From Corallococcus silvisoli (GTDB taxonomy: Bacteria > Myxococcota > Myxococcia > Myxococcales > Myxococcaceae), in NCBI RefSeq assembly GCF_009909145.1, contig NZ_JAAAPJ010000006.1, positions 496,001 to 560,000 of the forward strand: a DNA stretch of 64,000 nucleotides, written 5' to 3'. Under the pieces are notes generated by a model that searched no databases, was not told the origin of the DNA, and was given only the letters and a program-made list of their open reading frames with translations. Positions 1 through 8,299 of this stretch are shown piece by piece; the first letter of the stretch is position 1; every line of letters begins with the position of its first letter. The position numbers and the translations under genes were made by a program.

Positions 1-46
1 CGCGGCGCCGTAGCACCCGCGCCCTCCGCCGTGCGCGCGGCGACCG

Positions 47-1195
47 CTACCGGGCCAGCGGCACCGCGCGCCGGGCGTCCAGGTCGAACAACTGGAAGTC
101 CTCCGCCGCGCCCTCGCGCATGGCGCCATCGGTGAAGACCATCACCGCTTCGTCGGGGCCGGTCGCGGGCGGCGGGCCGTGCGCGTAGTCCACGCGCGTC
201 CCGTCCGTCACCAGGGAGCGCAGCACGCCGTCGCGCGCCGGACCGGGCGACACCAATTCACGCACCCGCTTGTCGCGCGTGTGGCCCACCACCTGCGTCA
301 GGCCCAGGGGCAGGCGCCGGGGATCGAAGCGCCGCCGGGGCATGCCCCGCACGCGCTCCGCGTCCTCCGCCTGGAGGCTGGGCCGCTGGTAGAAGATGCC
401 CAGCCCCTCGCCGTCCTTCGCGTTGCCGGGATGGTGCAGTCCCGGCAGCACGAGCGGCCCGCCCGTCCAGTCCGCCACCGCCCGGTCCATCACCCCGTTG
501 AGCGCCGCCGCCACCGCGCTCGCGTCCGCCCACCGTTCAGGCGCGAGCCCCACCCGCTGGAGATCCTCGCGCGTGACGCCCGCGTGCAGCACCAGCAGGG
601 AAGGGCCGGCCGCGTGCGCCACGCGGAACCGCCGCGCGCGCAGCAGGTGCTCCACCCACGCGCGCTGCGCCTCGGTCCAGGTGCTGAAGTCCCGCGCCGC
701 CAGCTCCGCGGTGGGCAGTCCAGGCCAGCGCTGGAGGAAGGCCCGCTCCGCCGCCGCGTCCGTGGCGTCCCCCGCGTAGACCTGGTCCGCCTGGGCCTGG
801 GCGGCGCGGAAGGTCGCGTCCGTGAAGTCCGCCAGCTCTCCCACGCGCCCCAGGTCGTGATTGCCCAGCAGCAGCACGGCTTGATCCGCCGGATGGGACG
901 CGAGCCACGCCACGAACCGCAGGCCGCTTCGGGCCACCCGCTCGCGGTCGGCCGCGGGGCCCCAGTCGAAGTGGTCCCCCACCGACACCAGACACACGTC
1001 CGGGCGCAGCCCTCCGTCCCCGCCCAGCAACCCATGCAGCGAGAGGATGGACATCACCCGGTCGAAGTCCGCCTGCGGATCCCCCATCGCCACGTGCAGC
1101 GTGCGGGGGTGCCCATCCCCAGGGACCGCGTGCGGCCCCTTCGCCACGGCCGCGTCGGCGCGGGCCAGCGCCTGCTTCAGGAGCGCGTCATCCAT
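47..1195 (-). CDS. Calcineurin-like metallophosphoesterase
   Basis: A 382-residue protein of the calcineurin-like metallophosphoesterase superfamily, which uses a two-metal centre to hydrolyse phosphomonoesters or diesters. Visible metal-ligand blocks are GDPQAD near residue 38 (in place of the usual GDxHG), GDHFDWGP near 74, LLGNHD near 109 and a late VVGHT near 303. No signal peptide or membrane segment is seen, so it is probably cytoplasmic. The ATG is preceded by GGAGG with almost no spacing, so the true start could differ slightly. It stands alone, downstream of the LuxR gene on the same strand with a 53-bp gap. The substrate cannot be told from sequence. Bases 1-46 beyond its stop hold nothing I recognise. 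Confidence 0.85.
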   Translation of the reverse strand: MDDALLKQALARADAAVAKGPHAVPGDGHPRTLHVAMGDPQADFDRVMSILSLHGLLGGDGGLRPDVCLVSVGDHFDWGPAADRERVARSGLRFVAWLASHPADQAVLLLGNHDLGRVGELADFTDATFRAAQAQADQVYAGDATDAAAERAFLQRWPGLPTAELAARDFSTWTEAQRAWVEHLLRARRFRVAHAAGPSLLVLHAGVTREDLQRVGLAPERWADASAVAAALNGVMDRAVADWTGGPLVLPGLHHPGNAKDGEGLGIFYQRPSLQAEDAERVRGMPRRRFDPRRLPLGLTQVVGHTRDKRVRELVSPGPARDGVLRSLVTDGTRVDYAHGPPPATGPDEAVMVFTDGAMREGAAEDFQLFDLDARRAVPLAR

Positions 1196-1248
1196 GCCTC
1201 CATCCTACTCACGCCCCGCGCCGTGCCCACCGGCGCGAAGGGGCCGCG

Positions 1249-2229
1249 TCAGGACTGGAAGAAGCGCGAGATGAGCGCCGAGCGGCTCTCCACCTGGGCC
1301 TTGTTCAAGAGGTGCGTGACGTGCACCTCCACCGTGCGCTCGGCGCAGCCCAGGTGCAGGGCGATGGCCTTGTTCGTCTCTCCCTGCACCACGTGCTCCA
1401 GCACCTGCGCCTCGCGCGCGGTGAGCCCCCAGCGCTGGGTCAGCACCGGCAGCCGCGACGTCGGATCCATGGGCGGGCCCGGGTCCAGCACCAGGTAGTG
1501 GTCCGGCAGCCCCGGCGTGCGCAGCGGCCCGGAGGAGAACAGGGGGCCCGTGCCCGGCGGGCTGCGCAGACACTCGCGCACCTGCGCCGCCAGGCCCTGG
1601 GCGTCCTGCTCCCACCGCGCCTGCCCGGCCTTGTTGGTGTGCATCACCCGGCCGTTGAACGTGACGACCCACGCGGGCCGCCCCAGCACCTCCAGCGCCG
1701 CGCCCAGCGCGGGGCCCAGCAGCCCCGCCTCGCGCAGCCGCCGCTCCTGCGCCATCCGACGCTGGAAGGCGGGCGTCAGCGCTTGCATCAACCGCTGGTC
1801 GCGCTCCGTGAACGGCTCCGTCCGGAAGGCGCCCACCCAGCCCAGCAGCGTGTCACCCTCGCAGACCAGCACCCGCAGCTGCGCCATGTGCTCCAATCCC
1901 AGACGCCGGTACAGCTCCAGGATGCGTCCGGAGAACTGGGTCCGGGACTGCTCCCACTCCGCCTCGCTCAGCTCCAAACGCTCCCACAGCGGCCCCGTGC
2001 CATCTCCCGTGATGGGCAGGGCTCGCAAGGACTCCGACATCCCCACCGGAGAGAGGCGGAGCGGCCGGTTGCGCTGCGCCGGGGGCGGCTTCTCCGGGTC
2101 GTAATAGCCAAAGCGCGTCCCGGCCGGCGGCAGCGACGCGTCGAACATCTCGAAGAGCACCGACGCGGACTGGGTGAAGCCCACGCCATGCACGAAGGTC
2201 GTGTGATACCGGTCGGAACCCACATCCAC
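1249..2229 (-). CDS. LuxR-family transcriptional regulator, probably 5'-truncated
   Basis: The C-terminal 65 residues are a classic GerE/LuxR helix-turn-helix (LTAREAQVLEHVVQGETNKA, then a TVEVHVTHLL recognition-helix block), so this is a DNA-binding regulator. The N-terminal 250 residues look like a sensor domain but match no family I can name. The only start codon is a GTG at 2229. The frame stays open upstream to a stop at 2323-2325 and reads plausibly protein-like (…LPAALVALRHAL…, …RTAAYGVDVG…) with no ATG, GTG or TTG. That open stretch runs antisense into the remnant of an unrelated gene, which suggests the 5' end was lost by deletion. It may still be translated from 2229, or be non-functional. 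Confidence 0.75.
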   Translation of the reverse strand: MDVGSDRYHTTFVHGVGFTQSASVLFEMFDASLPPAGTRFGYYDPEKPPPAQRNRPLRLSPVGMSESLRALPITGDGTGPLWERLELSEAEWEQSRTQFSGRILELYRRLGLEHMAQLRVLVCEGDTLLGWVGAFRTEPFTERDQRLMQALTPAFQRRMAQERRLREAGLLGPALGAALEVLGRPAWVVTFNGRVMHTNKAGQARWEQDAQGLAAQVRECLRSPPGTGPLFSSGPLRTPGLPDHYLVLDPGPPMDPTSRLPVLTQRWGLTAREAQVLEHVVQGETNKAIALHLGCAERTVEVHVTHLLNKAQVESRSALISRFFQS

Positions 2230-2236
2230 GCCGTAG

Positions 2237-2680
2237 GCGGCTGTCCGCTCCGCGCGCAGCGCATGCCGGAGCGCGACCAGGGCCGCGGGCAGCGGCCTGT
2301 ATTCGCCCGCGCTCTTCGACGGCTACCAGGGCTTCCACCACCAGCCCGCGGCGGCCTTCGCGATCCCCGTCACGCGCCGTCCCGGCCCGGGCCTCTTCAC
2401 GCTGCAGGGCGGCGGCTACGTGGCCTCCGGTTCGGCGGGCTCGGACAAGCAGCCCGTGCCCTATCTGCCGGAGGGCGCGAAGCTCCTGCCGCTGGAGGGC
2501 GCGGGGGAGGTGCAGACGCCCATCGCGTACGCGGGCCCGGTGCCGCTGCCCCTGGGCGCGCCGGTGTTCTTCCGTCACGCGAAGGCGGGCGAGCTGTGTG
2601 AGCACTTCCGCACGCTGCTGCTCATCTCCGGAGGGCGCGTGGTGGACGAGGTTCCGACCTACCGGGGCGAGTGGGGATGA
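2237..2680 (+). pseudogene. 3' remnant of an amino-acid deaminase/aldolase (alanine-racemase fold)
   Basis: The open frame after the stop at 2234-2236 encodes about 147 residues whose last 130 match the C-terminal domain of PLP-dependent amino-acid deaminase/aldolases (D-threonine aldolase/alanine racemase N-fold family). Typical blocks are AGSGLYSPALFDGY, TRRPGPG, LEGAGEVQTP, FFRHAKAGELCEHF and VVDEVPTYRGE. The family is normally about 400 residues, so the PLP-lysine barrel and start are missing. Recognisable homology begins near 2282. The first 15 residues look random. It ends 4 bp before the lactone oxidase start, which suggests a former two-gene operon. A GTG at 2420 could initiate an 86-residue peptide, but I would not expect function. 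Confidence 0.8.
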
Positions 2681-2684
2681 CGGC

Positions 2685-4037
2685 ATGACGACCGACGCGG
2701 TGAAGGTGAAGACGTGGCGCAACTGGTCCGGCGCGGTGGTGGCGCATCCGTCCGGCTTCCTCCGGCCGGACTCCGTGGAGGCGCTGAAGGCCGCGCTCCG
2801 CGATGCGGGAGCCACCGTGCGGGTGGTGGGCAGCGGCCACTCGTTCCCGCCGCTGTGCGCGACGGACGAGACGATGGTGTCGCTCGAAGCGCTGCACGGC
2901 CTCGAGTCCGTGGACGCCGCCGCGCGCGAGGCCGTGGTGTGGGCGGGCACGAACCTGCGGGAGCTGGGGGGGCTGCTCGCCTCGCACGGCCTGGCGATGG
3001 AGAACCTGGGCGACATCAACAAGCAGTCGCTGGGCGGCGCGCTGGGCACGGGCACGCACGGGACGGGCATGGGGCTGGGCATCCTGTCCACGCAGGCGGC
3101 GGCGATGACGCTCGTCACCGCGAGCGGGGACGAGGTGACGTGCTCGGAGGACGCGTCACCGGAGCTGCTCCAGGCCGCGCGTGTGTCATTGGGGGCGCTG
3201 GGGGTGGTGACGCGGGTGCGGCTGCGGTTGCTGCCCGCGTACCGGCTGCGGCTGACGCGCCGGAACCTGGGGCTGGAGGAGTGCCTCGCGGGCCTGGACG
3301 AAGCGCGGACGCGCCACCGGCACTACGAGTTCTTCTGGTTCCCGCACTCGGACCGCGTGATGACCAAGGCGATGGACCTCACGGACGAGGCCCCCTACGG
3401 GGTGGGCGTGGGGCGCTGGCTCAACGAGATGGTGATGGAGAACGCGCTCTTCGGCGCGGTGAGCCGCGCGTGCCGGATGCGGCCCGCGTGGTGCGCGCCG
3501 GTGAGCCGCTTGTCCGCGAAGCTGGCGTCGGAGGGGGTGCTGGCGGGTCAGAGCCACGCGCTGTTCGCCACGCCGCGCCTGGTGCGCTTCCAGGAGATGG
3601 AATACGGCGTGCCGGTGGAGCGGGGCCCGGACTGCCTGCGCGAGCTGTCCGAATACATCACGCGCGAGAAGCTGCCCGTGCACTTCCCGGTGGAGTACCG
3701 CTTCGTGCGCGGGGACGACGTGTTCCTCAGCCCGGCGCATGGCGGGGACCGCGCCTTCATCGCGGTGCACCAGTACCGGGGCATGCCGCTGGAGCCATAC
3801 TTCTCTGGCGCGGAGGCCATCTTCCGCAACCATGGCGGCCGGCCGCACTGGGGCAAGCTGCACACGCAGACGGCGGCGACGCTGAAGCACCTGTATCCGC
3901 GCTGGGATGACTTCCAGCGCGTGCGCGAGCAGCTGGACCCGGAGGGACGGTTCCTCAATCCCTATCTGCGTCGGCTCTTCCTGGAGGAGCGGTCCGGTCA
4001 TACGCGGCGCGAGCCCGGCGGCGCACGGCTCGCGTAG
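2685..4037 (+). CDS. FAD-linked sugar-1,4-lactone oxidase (D-arabinono-1,4-lactone oxidase family)
   Basis: A 450-residue flavoprotein of the VAO/aldonolactone oxidase family, which oxidises aldono-1,4-lactones with transfer of electrons to O2 or another acceptor. The N-terminal FAD-binding domain shows RVVGSGHSFPPL (residues about 45-56, the usual histidyl-FAD motif) and GGALGTGTHGTG (about 115-126). The C-terminal ALO domain ends HWGKLHT…YPRWDDFQ…LDPEGRFLNPYL, which is diagnostic. The ATG at 2685 is chosen because it lies 4 bp after the stop of the preceding remnant, consistent with old translational coupling. A frame continues upstream, but only antisense to or overlapping that remnant. 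The substrate is inferred from family only. Confidence 0.88.
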   Translation: MTTDAVKVKTWRNWSGAVVAHPSGFLRPDSVEALKAALRDAGATVRVVGSGHSFPPLCATDETMVSLEALHGLESVDAAAREAVVWAGTNLRELGGLLASHGLAMENLGDINKQSLGGALGTGTHGTGMGLGILSTQAAAMTLVTASGDEVTCSEDASPELLQAARVSLGALGVVTRVRLRLLPAYRLRLTRRNLGLEECLAGLDEARTRHRHYEFFWFPHSDRVMTKAMDLTDEAPYGVGVGRWLNEMVMENALFGAVSRACRMRPAWCAPVSRLSAKLASEGVLAGQSHALFATPRLVRFQEMEYGVPVERGPDCLRELSEYITREKLPVHFPVEYRFVRGDDVFLSPAHGGDRAFIAVHQYRGMPLEPYFSGAEAIFRNHGGRPHWGKLHTQTAATLKHLYPRWDDFQRVREQLDPEGRFLNPYLRRLFLEERSGHTRREPGGARLA

Positions 4038-4117
4038 CACCGGGGGCCGCCGTGGAAGCCGCGGCGCCCGGGTGCCTCGCCGCCGCTCCGACGCGGACGC
4101 GGGTGACCTGGAGCGCG

Positions 4118-4717
4118 TCACTCCCCGCGCACAGGTCCGTTGGGAGGAAGGGCCGTCGCCAGGGGGAGGTCCCGGGAGAAGTCCCTAGACCCTTCCGGCA
4201 GGGCCGGCTCGACTTCGCCCTCCGCCAGGAGTGGCGCGGGCGGGGCGTAGACGATGGGGATGTCGCCGCTGAACAGCGGTCGGCTGGAGGCCCCGGCCAG
4301 GGCGCCAATGAACACGCAGATGGCGTGCAGCACGCTCCAGGCGGTGAAGCCCAGCCCGGAGAAGATGCGCACGGTGCCCACGCCGAAGACATCGAAGGCC
4401 ACGTAGAGCGTCACGGGCACCACGACGGCGGTGACGAGCGCGGCGCCCAGCGCGCGACGTGGCTGGCCCGCGTGGAAGCCGCCGAACGCGCCGGCCAGCA
4501 GGCCGTTGAACATGGGGAAGAAGAACGTGCTCAGGCTGATGAGCACCATCGTCAACACGCTCACCTTGAATCGGTTGTGCTTCCACGCGACGGAGCTGTC
4601 CTCCACCACGCGGAGGTTCGCTGGAACCTCCACGTAGTTGATCCGCTCGTGCGGCAGGGCTTCCACGCGCTGCGCCAGCTCCCGGTTCGCGGGGACGTCC
4701 GTATCGGTCTCATCCAT
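4118..4717 (-). CDS. Multi-pass membrane protein of unknown function
   Basis: The protein has 199 residues. About 55 hydrophilic N-terminal residues are followed by three or four hydrophobic segments (roughly residues 53-78, 88-110, 115-140) and a Pro/Glu-rich tail, so it is an inner-membrane protein with both ends probably cytoplasmic. I recognise no domain. The frame remains open far upstream, but the ATG at 4717 is the first that begins credible protein sequence. The 270 bp between it and the next gene on the other strand must hold both promoters. I see no clear motif there. Confidence 0.7.
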   Translation of the reverse strand: MDETDTDVPANRELAQRVEALPHERINYVEVPANLRVVEDSSVAWKHNRFKVSVLTMVLISLSTFFFPMFNGLLAGAFGGFHAGQPRRALGAALVTAVVVPVTLYVAFDVFGVGTVRIFSGLGFTAWSVLHAICVFIGALAGASSRPLFSGDIPIVYAPPAPLLAEGEVEPALPEGSRDFSRDLPLATALPPNGPVRGE

Positions 4718-4987
4718 GGAGCCTTGGCCTCCGTACGGGCGGGGGTAGGACGGTGCCCGGACATGGTTGAGATGGTGCTGGAAGCGGGCAGGTGGAAGGG
4801 CCGAGGGTTCCACCGGTCCCCGGGGAGGAGGGCGCACGCCATGCCTGCTCGCCGGGAATTCCGCGACGCGGCGTGAGGGCGGATGCCGCACACGGCGACC
4901 GTGACGCACGGGAGACTTGGCGTCCGGTGGCTGGCGGCTATGCTGCCGCGCCCCTGTCTTACCGTCTTCACAGCCTGGATGGATTCC

Positions 4988-5425
4988 ATGAGCCTTCGCC
5001 GCAACCTGCTGACCGTCGCCGTCCTCTCCTCCGCGCTGCTGTCGGCGTGCTCGCTGCGCCCGCGCTACAACGACATCGTGCACGCGAATGGCGCCACGGC
5101 ACTCCAGGAGGATCAGCTCGTGGTGCTGCGCGTGACGGATGCGCAGACCGGCCAGCCGGTGAAGGGCGCCAAGGTGCTGGGCGGCGAGTACCGCAACCAC
5201 CTCAACGCCGTCAGCGATGAGAACGGCGAGATCTCCCTCAAGGTCTCCAAGGAGCTGGCGAAGGAGAACCCGCTGGTGGAGGTCGTGCTGCCCAAGGGCG
5301 TGCACGGCTACAAGCTCCAGCTCGTCCCCTCCGGTGAGGCCCCCGCGCCCGAAGGCGCGACCATCGCCCCCGCGGAGACGGCGCCCGCCACGCCCGAGCA
5401 GACCGGCTCCGACGCGGGCGTCTGA
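4988..5425 (+). CDS. Lipoprotein with carboxypeptidase-regulatory-like domain
   Basis: A 145-residue lipoprotein. The signal peptide MSLRRNLLTVAVLSSALLSAC ends in a good lipobox (LSAC), so the mature protein starts at Cys21. The core (VLRVTDAQTGQPVKGAKVLG … VSDENGEISL) has the look of a carboxypeptidase-regulatory/CNA-B type beta-sandwich, a fold often used as a spacer or binding module on surface lipoproteins. The C-terminus is a Pro/Ala/Thr-rich tail. An ATG nine bases upstream (4979) is possible, but 4988 gives the cleaner signal peptide. No neighbour shares its strand closely, so it is probably monocistronic. Function unknown. Confidence 0.75.
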   Translation: MSLRRNLLTVAVLSSALLSACSLRPRYNDIVHANGATALQEDQLVVLRVTDAQTGQPVKGAKVLGGEYRNHLNAVSDENGEISLKVSKELAKENPLVEVVLPKGVHGYKLQLVPSGEAPAPEGATIAPAETAPATPEQTGSDAGV

Positions 5426-5450
5426 GCCCCGGTTCAAGGCAGCCCCTGAA

Positions 5451-5477
5451 TCAGGCGCCTGCTCCGTGGGCGCCTGA
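5451..5477 (+). terminator. Stem-loop after the lipoprotein gene
   Basis: A perfect 9-bp stem (TCAGGCGCC / GGCGCCTGA) with a 9-base loop lies 26 bp after the lipoprotein stop codon. There is no T run, so it is terminator-like rather than a textbook intrinsic terminator. Confidence 0.45.
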
Positions 5478-5585
5478 GCGCGGCCCCCGCCGGTGAGCGC
5501 CGCCCCTGGAGTGCGGGCGAGCGGGCGACCCTCGCGTGCGAATCCCGGGAAAGGTTGAGAAGTCTCCTGGGAGGAGGTCGGGCCC

Positions 5586-6107
5586 ATGTCGAAGGCATTC
5601 ACGAAGGAAGATGGGGGCGGTGACGAGGGGCTGACCCCCGAGCGTCCCCGGCCGGCGTCGGCGGCGCGGCGCTACATCACCCCGGAAGGCTACCGCGCGC
5701 TCCAGGAGGAGCTGCTGGCGTCCCAGGGGCCAGAGCCCCGGGACTGGCCGGAGCTGGAGGCCGCCGTGCGCAGGCGCGAGCGGGAACGCCGGGCGCGCGA
5801 GCTCGCGGCCATCCTGGAGGACGTGCGGGTGGTGGAGCCGGATCCCTCGCAGGCGGGCCGCGTCTTCTTCGGCGCGTGGGTGGTGCTGGAGGACGAGGAC
5901 GGCGCGCGCGTGCGCTATCGCATCGTCGGCCCGGATGAAGCGGACGTGAAGGCGGGCCGCTTGAGCGTGGAGTCCCCGCTGGCGCGAGCGCTCCTGGGCA
6001 AGGAGGCGGGCGAGGCCGTCCAGGTGGAGCGCCCGCGAGGCACGGTGGAGTACGAGCTCCTCGCGGTGGAGTACGCGGAGTCCGAAGCCGCGGTGTCCGC
6101 CCCTTGA
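5586..6107 (+). CDS. GreA/GreB-family transcription factor
   Basis: The protein has 173 residues. After a 25-residue Pro/Glu-rich lead, RYITPEGYRALQEEL matches the start of the Gre coiled coil. The basic/acidic helix EAAVRRRERERRARELAAIL follows, then a C-terminal FKBP-like half (VFFGAWVVLEDEDG…YRIVGPDEAD…SPLARALLGKEAGEAVQV). Gre factors enter the RNA polymerase secondary channel and trigger cleavage of backtracked RNA. The coiled coil here seems shorter than in canonical GreB and I do not see the usual acidic D-E tip pair clearly, so it may be a Gre-like regulator (Rnk or GreB-like) rather than a cleavage factor. It converges on the methyltransferase with 9 bp between stops. Confidence 0.8.
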   Translation: MSKAFTKEDGGGDEGLTPERPRPASAARRYITPEGYRALQEELLASQGPEPRDWPELEAAVRRRERERRARELAAILEDVRVVEPDPSQAGRVFFGAWVVLEDEDGARVRYRIVGPDEADVKAGRLSVESPLARALLGKEAGEAVQVERPRGTVEYELLAVEYAESEAAVSAP

Positions 6108-6116
6108 GCGGCGCGC

Positions 6117-6833
6117 TCAGCGCTTCGTCGCGATGACGGTGACGAGGCGGCCGAAGGGCTCCGGCATGTCGCCCTCGCGCACCTCGACGTCGAACCCCTC
6201 CGCCTCCAGCAGGGCGCGGGCCCGGGGCACGAGGAACGTCAGGTAGTACATGACGAACGGCGGCTTCCAGAGCGCGTTGCGCACGCGCATGGCCGCGTTG
6301 AAGCCCTTCGCCACCCAGTAGCCGGGGTTCAGCGCGGACGGCGGCTGTCCGGTGACGAAGACGAAGCGGCCTCCTGGCTTCAGCGCGCGAGCGATGCCGC
6401 GCACGAGCCGGGGCTCGTCCTCCTCCAGGATGTGCCCGAAGGCGCCGAAGCTGGTGACGAGGTCGAACGCCGCGTCGAAGGGCAGCTCCCGCGCGTCGCC
6501 CCGCACGAAGTCGAACGCCGCGGTGCCCGGCGCCTCCGCGACGCGCTGGCGCGCTTCGTCCAGCATGCCCTGGCTCAGGTCGAAGCCGACGACGCGCTCG
6601 CGGCACAGCGGGCGCAGCACGCGCATCGCGGCGCCGGTGCCGCAGCACACGTCCAGCGCCGCCCCCACGCTTCCAGGGGGCCCCACCCGCGCGAGCGCCG
6701 CCTTGAGCACCGGATCCGGCGTGCGGAACGGCGTGTGCTCGAACTTGGGCGCGAGCAGGTCGTAGCCCTGCTCGACGGAGGTGAGGGCCTGCCGGGCGAG
6801 TTCCCGGAGGGTGGGGCCGTCTCGGTGGAACAT
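6117..6833 (-). CDS. SAM-dependent class I methyltransferase
   Basis: A 238-residue protein with a Rossmann methyltransferase core. Motif I is ALDVCCGTGAAMRVL (about residues 47-61), then VVGFDLSQGMLDEARQR (motif II acidic residue), DFVRGDAREL (motif III) and FDLVTSFGAFGHI. This is the Methyltransf_11/25 type, usually acting on small molecules, lipids or quinones. The ATG at 6833 is preferred over a GTG at 6851. Both lie in frame and neither has a strong ribosome site. No neighbour hints at the substrate. The gene is divergent from the secreted protein at 6959. Confidence 0.85.
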   Translation of the reverse strand: MFHRDGPTLRELARQALTSVEQGYDLLAPKFEHTPFRTPDPVLKAALARVGPPGSVGAALDVCCGTGAAMRVLRPLCRERVVGFDLSQGMLDEARQRVAEAPGTAAFDFVRGDARELPFDAAFDLVTSFGAFGHILEEDEPRLVRGIARALKPGGRFVFVTGQPPSALNPGYWVAKGFNAAMRVRNALWKPPFVMYYLTFLVPRARALLEAEGFDVEVREGDMPEPFGRLVTVIATKR

Positions 6834-6958
6834 GAACCTAGGTGTACCCACATCCCCCCCGCCCCGCCACCCGGGTTCATGAAGACCCGAGCGGATTTGA
6901 ATGTTCGGCTGGGGGCTGCGTCAGTCAGGACAAGCAACTCGGACGGAGGATGGAAGAC

Positions 6959-7441
6959 ATGGCTTTCAAGCTCGGACTCGCGACCCTGGCCTTCGGTGCA
7001 CTGCTGCTCGGTTCCTCCACGTCGTTCGCGGCGGACTGGCGCGGCCCGACGCAGGCGGATGCGCGGTGGGGCGGCCAGGAGCACCGCGGCGGCTGGGAGG
7101 TGCCCCAGGGCCAGGCGTTCCGCTACGACGACGATGACGCGAAGACGCGCCGCTTCATGGGCTGCCGCGGCCCGAACTGCAACTACGGGCCCATGCCGCG
7201 CCCGGTGGACGCGCGGGGCCGTTACGAGCTGCAGACGGTGGAGCGCTGGGTGCCGGCGCGCTACGAGCAGGTCTGGGTCCCGGAGCAGTGCGTGTCCCGG
7301 GGCCGCCACGGCCGCCACACGCGCTGCACGCCGGGCTACTACGACCAGCGCTACGTCCCGGGCGGCTACCAGGCGGTGACGGAGTGGGTCTGGGTGCCCT
7401 ACAGCGGGCGCCGCTGGGTGACGGTGGTCTACCACCCGTAG
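6959..7441 (+). CDS. Secreted Trp/Tyr/Val-rich protein
   Basis: The protein has 160 residues. MAFKLGLATLAFGALLLGSS followed by TSFAADW is a Sec signal peptide with an AXA-type cleavage site at about residue 24. The mature protein is rich in aromatic and charged residues and contains two degenerate copies of a W-V-P-x-x-Y-x-x-V motif (WVPARYEQVWVPEQC and QAVTEWVWVPYSGRRWVTVV), separated by a Cys/His/Arg patch (CVSRGRHGRHTRCTPGYYDQRY). This style resembles small periplasmic or envelope proteins of unknown role. GGAGGA sits 9 bases before the ATG at 6959, which is why I prefer it to the ATG at 6950. Confidence 0.75.
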   Translation: MAFKLGLATLAFGALLLGSSTSFAADWRGPTQADARWGGQEHRGGWEVPQGQAFRYDDDDAKTRRFMGCRGPNCNYGPMPRPVDARGRYELQTVERWVPARYEQVWVPEQCVSRGRHGRHTRCTPGYYDQRYVPGGYQAVTEWVWVPYSGRRWVTVVYHP

Positions 7442-7478
7442 CGAGGACTTCAGGGGGACGAGACGCAGGGCAGTGAAC

Positions 7479-7522
7479 GCGGGGCGGTGCCTGGAGAGGG
7501 GGTTCTCCAGGTGCCGCCCCGC
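7479..7522 (+). terminator. Long stem-loop terminator after the secreted-protein gene
   Basis: A 19-bp stem with only two G-U wobbles (left arm 7479-7497, right arm 7504-7522) and a 6-base loop is followed by GGTGTTTCG. It lies 37 bp beyond the stop at 7441 and 51 bp before the next start, so it should insulate the two genes. Confidence 0.75.
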
Positions 7523-7573
7523 GGTGTTTCGTGCGTGAAGGTGCCGAGCGGGCCTGTTAGGCAGGGCCCGCAT

Positions 7574-8299
7574 ATGGGGACCGCATTCATCACGGGCGCG
7601 GGCGTGCGCATTGGAAGCGCGGTGGCGCGCGCGCTCGGCCGGGCTGGCTACGACCTGGCGCTGCACGCGCACCGCTCCCTGGCGCCGCTGGAGTCCCTGG
7701 CGGCCGAGCTCCGGGCGCTGGGGCGCGAGGTCACGCTGTACAGCGGCGACCTGTCCGACCCGGACGCCGTGGACGCGCTGGGCGCGCGGATCCGCCAGGC
7801 GCATCCGGCGCTGGACGTGGTGGTCCACAACGCGGGGCTCTACGAGCGGGTGGACTTCGCCGCGGTGAACCGCGAGCAGTACCGCCGCATGCTCGGCGTG
7901 AACCTGGACGCGCCGTTCTTCCTCACGCAGGCGCTGCTGCCCTCGCTGCGCGCGGGGAGGGATCCGGTGGTGGTGCACCTCACCGACATCGGCGGGGAGC
8001 GGGCGGTGAGCCACTATGCGCACTACTCGGTGAGCAAGGCGGGGCTCGTGATGTTGACGCGCGCGCTGGCGGTGGAGCTGGCGCCGCACGTGCGGGTCAA
8101 CGCCATCTCCCCGGGGGTGGTGGCCTTCCCGGAGGACTTCGACGCGGCGGCGCGGGAGGCGGTGCTCCAGCAGGTTCCGCTGGGGCGTGAGGGCAGCGTG
8201 GAGGACGTGGCGCGCCTGGTCGTGTTCCTCGCGCGCGAGGCGCCGTATCTCACCGGGCAGGTCATCGCCGTGGATGGCGGAAGGAGCGCGCGGCTATGA
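7574..8299 (+). CDS. Short-chain dehydrogenase, pteridine reductase/FolM-like
   Basis: A 241-residue SDR. TGAGVRIGSAVARALGRAGY near residue 6 is the NAD(P)-binding turn with Arg replacing the middle Gly (TGxxxRIG), as in pteridine reductases and FolM. VVHNAGLY near 85 and a HYSVSKAG active site (Tyr-Lys about 151-155) follow, then ISPG. The next gene is a dihydroneopterin aldolase whose ATG overlaps this stop (ATGA). The two are therefore probably translated together, and I infer a reductase of dihydromonapterin or dihydrofolate in the folate/pterin pathway. The start at 7574 gives the exact SDR N-terminus. Confidence 0.85.
   Translation: MGTAFITGAGVRIGSAVARALGRAGYDLALHAHRSLAPLESLAAELRALGREVTLYSGDLSDPDAVDALGARIRQAHPALDVVVHNAGLYERVDFAAVNREQYRRMLGVNLDAPFFLTQALLPSLRAGRDPVVVHLTDIGGERAVSHYAHYSVSKAGLVMLTRALAVELAPHVRVNAISPGVVAFPEDFDAAAREAVLQQVPLGREGSVEDVARLVVFLAREAPYLTGQVIAVDGGRSARL

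Noticed and set aside
5451..5477. Palindromes with GC-rich arms as regulatory operators
   Set aside because: Such stems follow stop codons and look like terminators. They lack the 7-1-7 AT-containing pattern and upstream position of the three operator-like sites.
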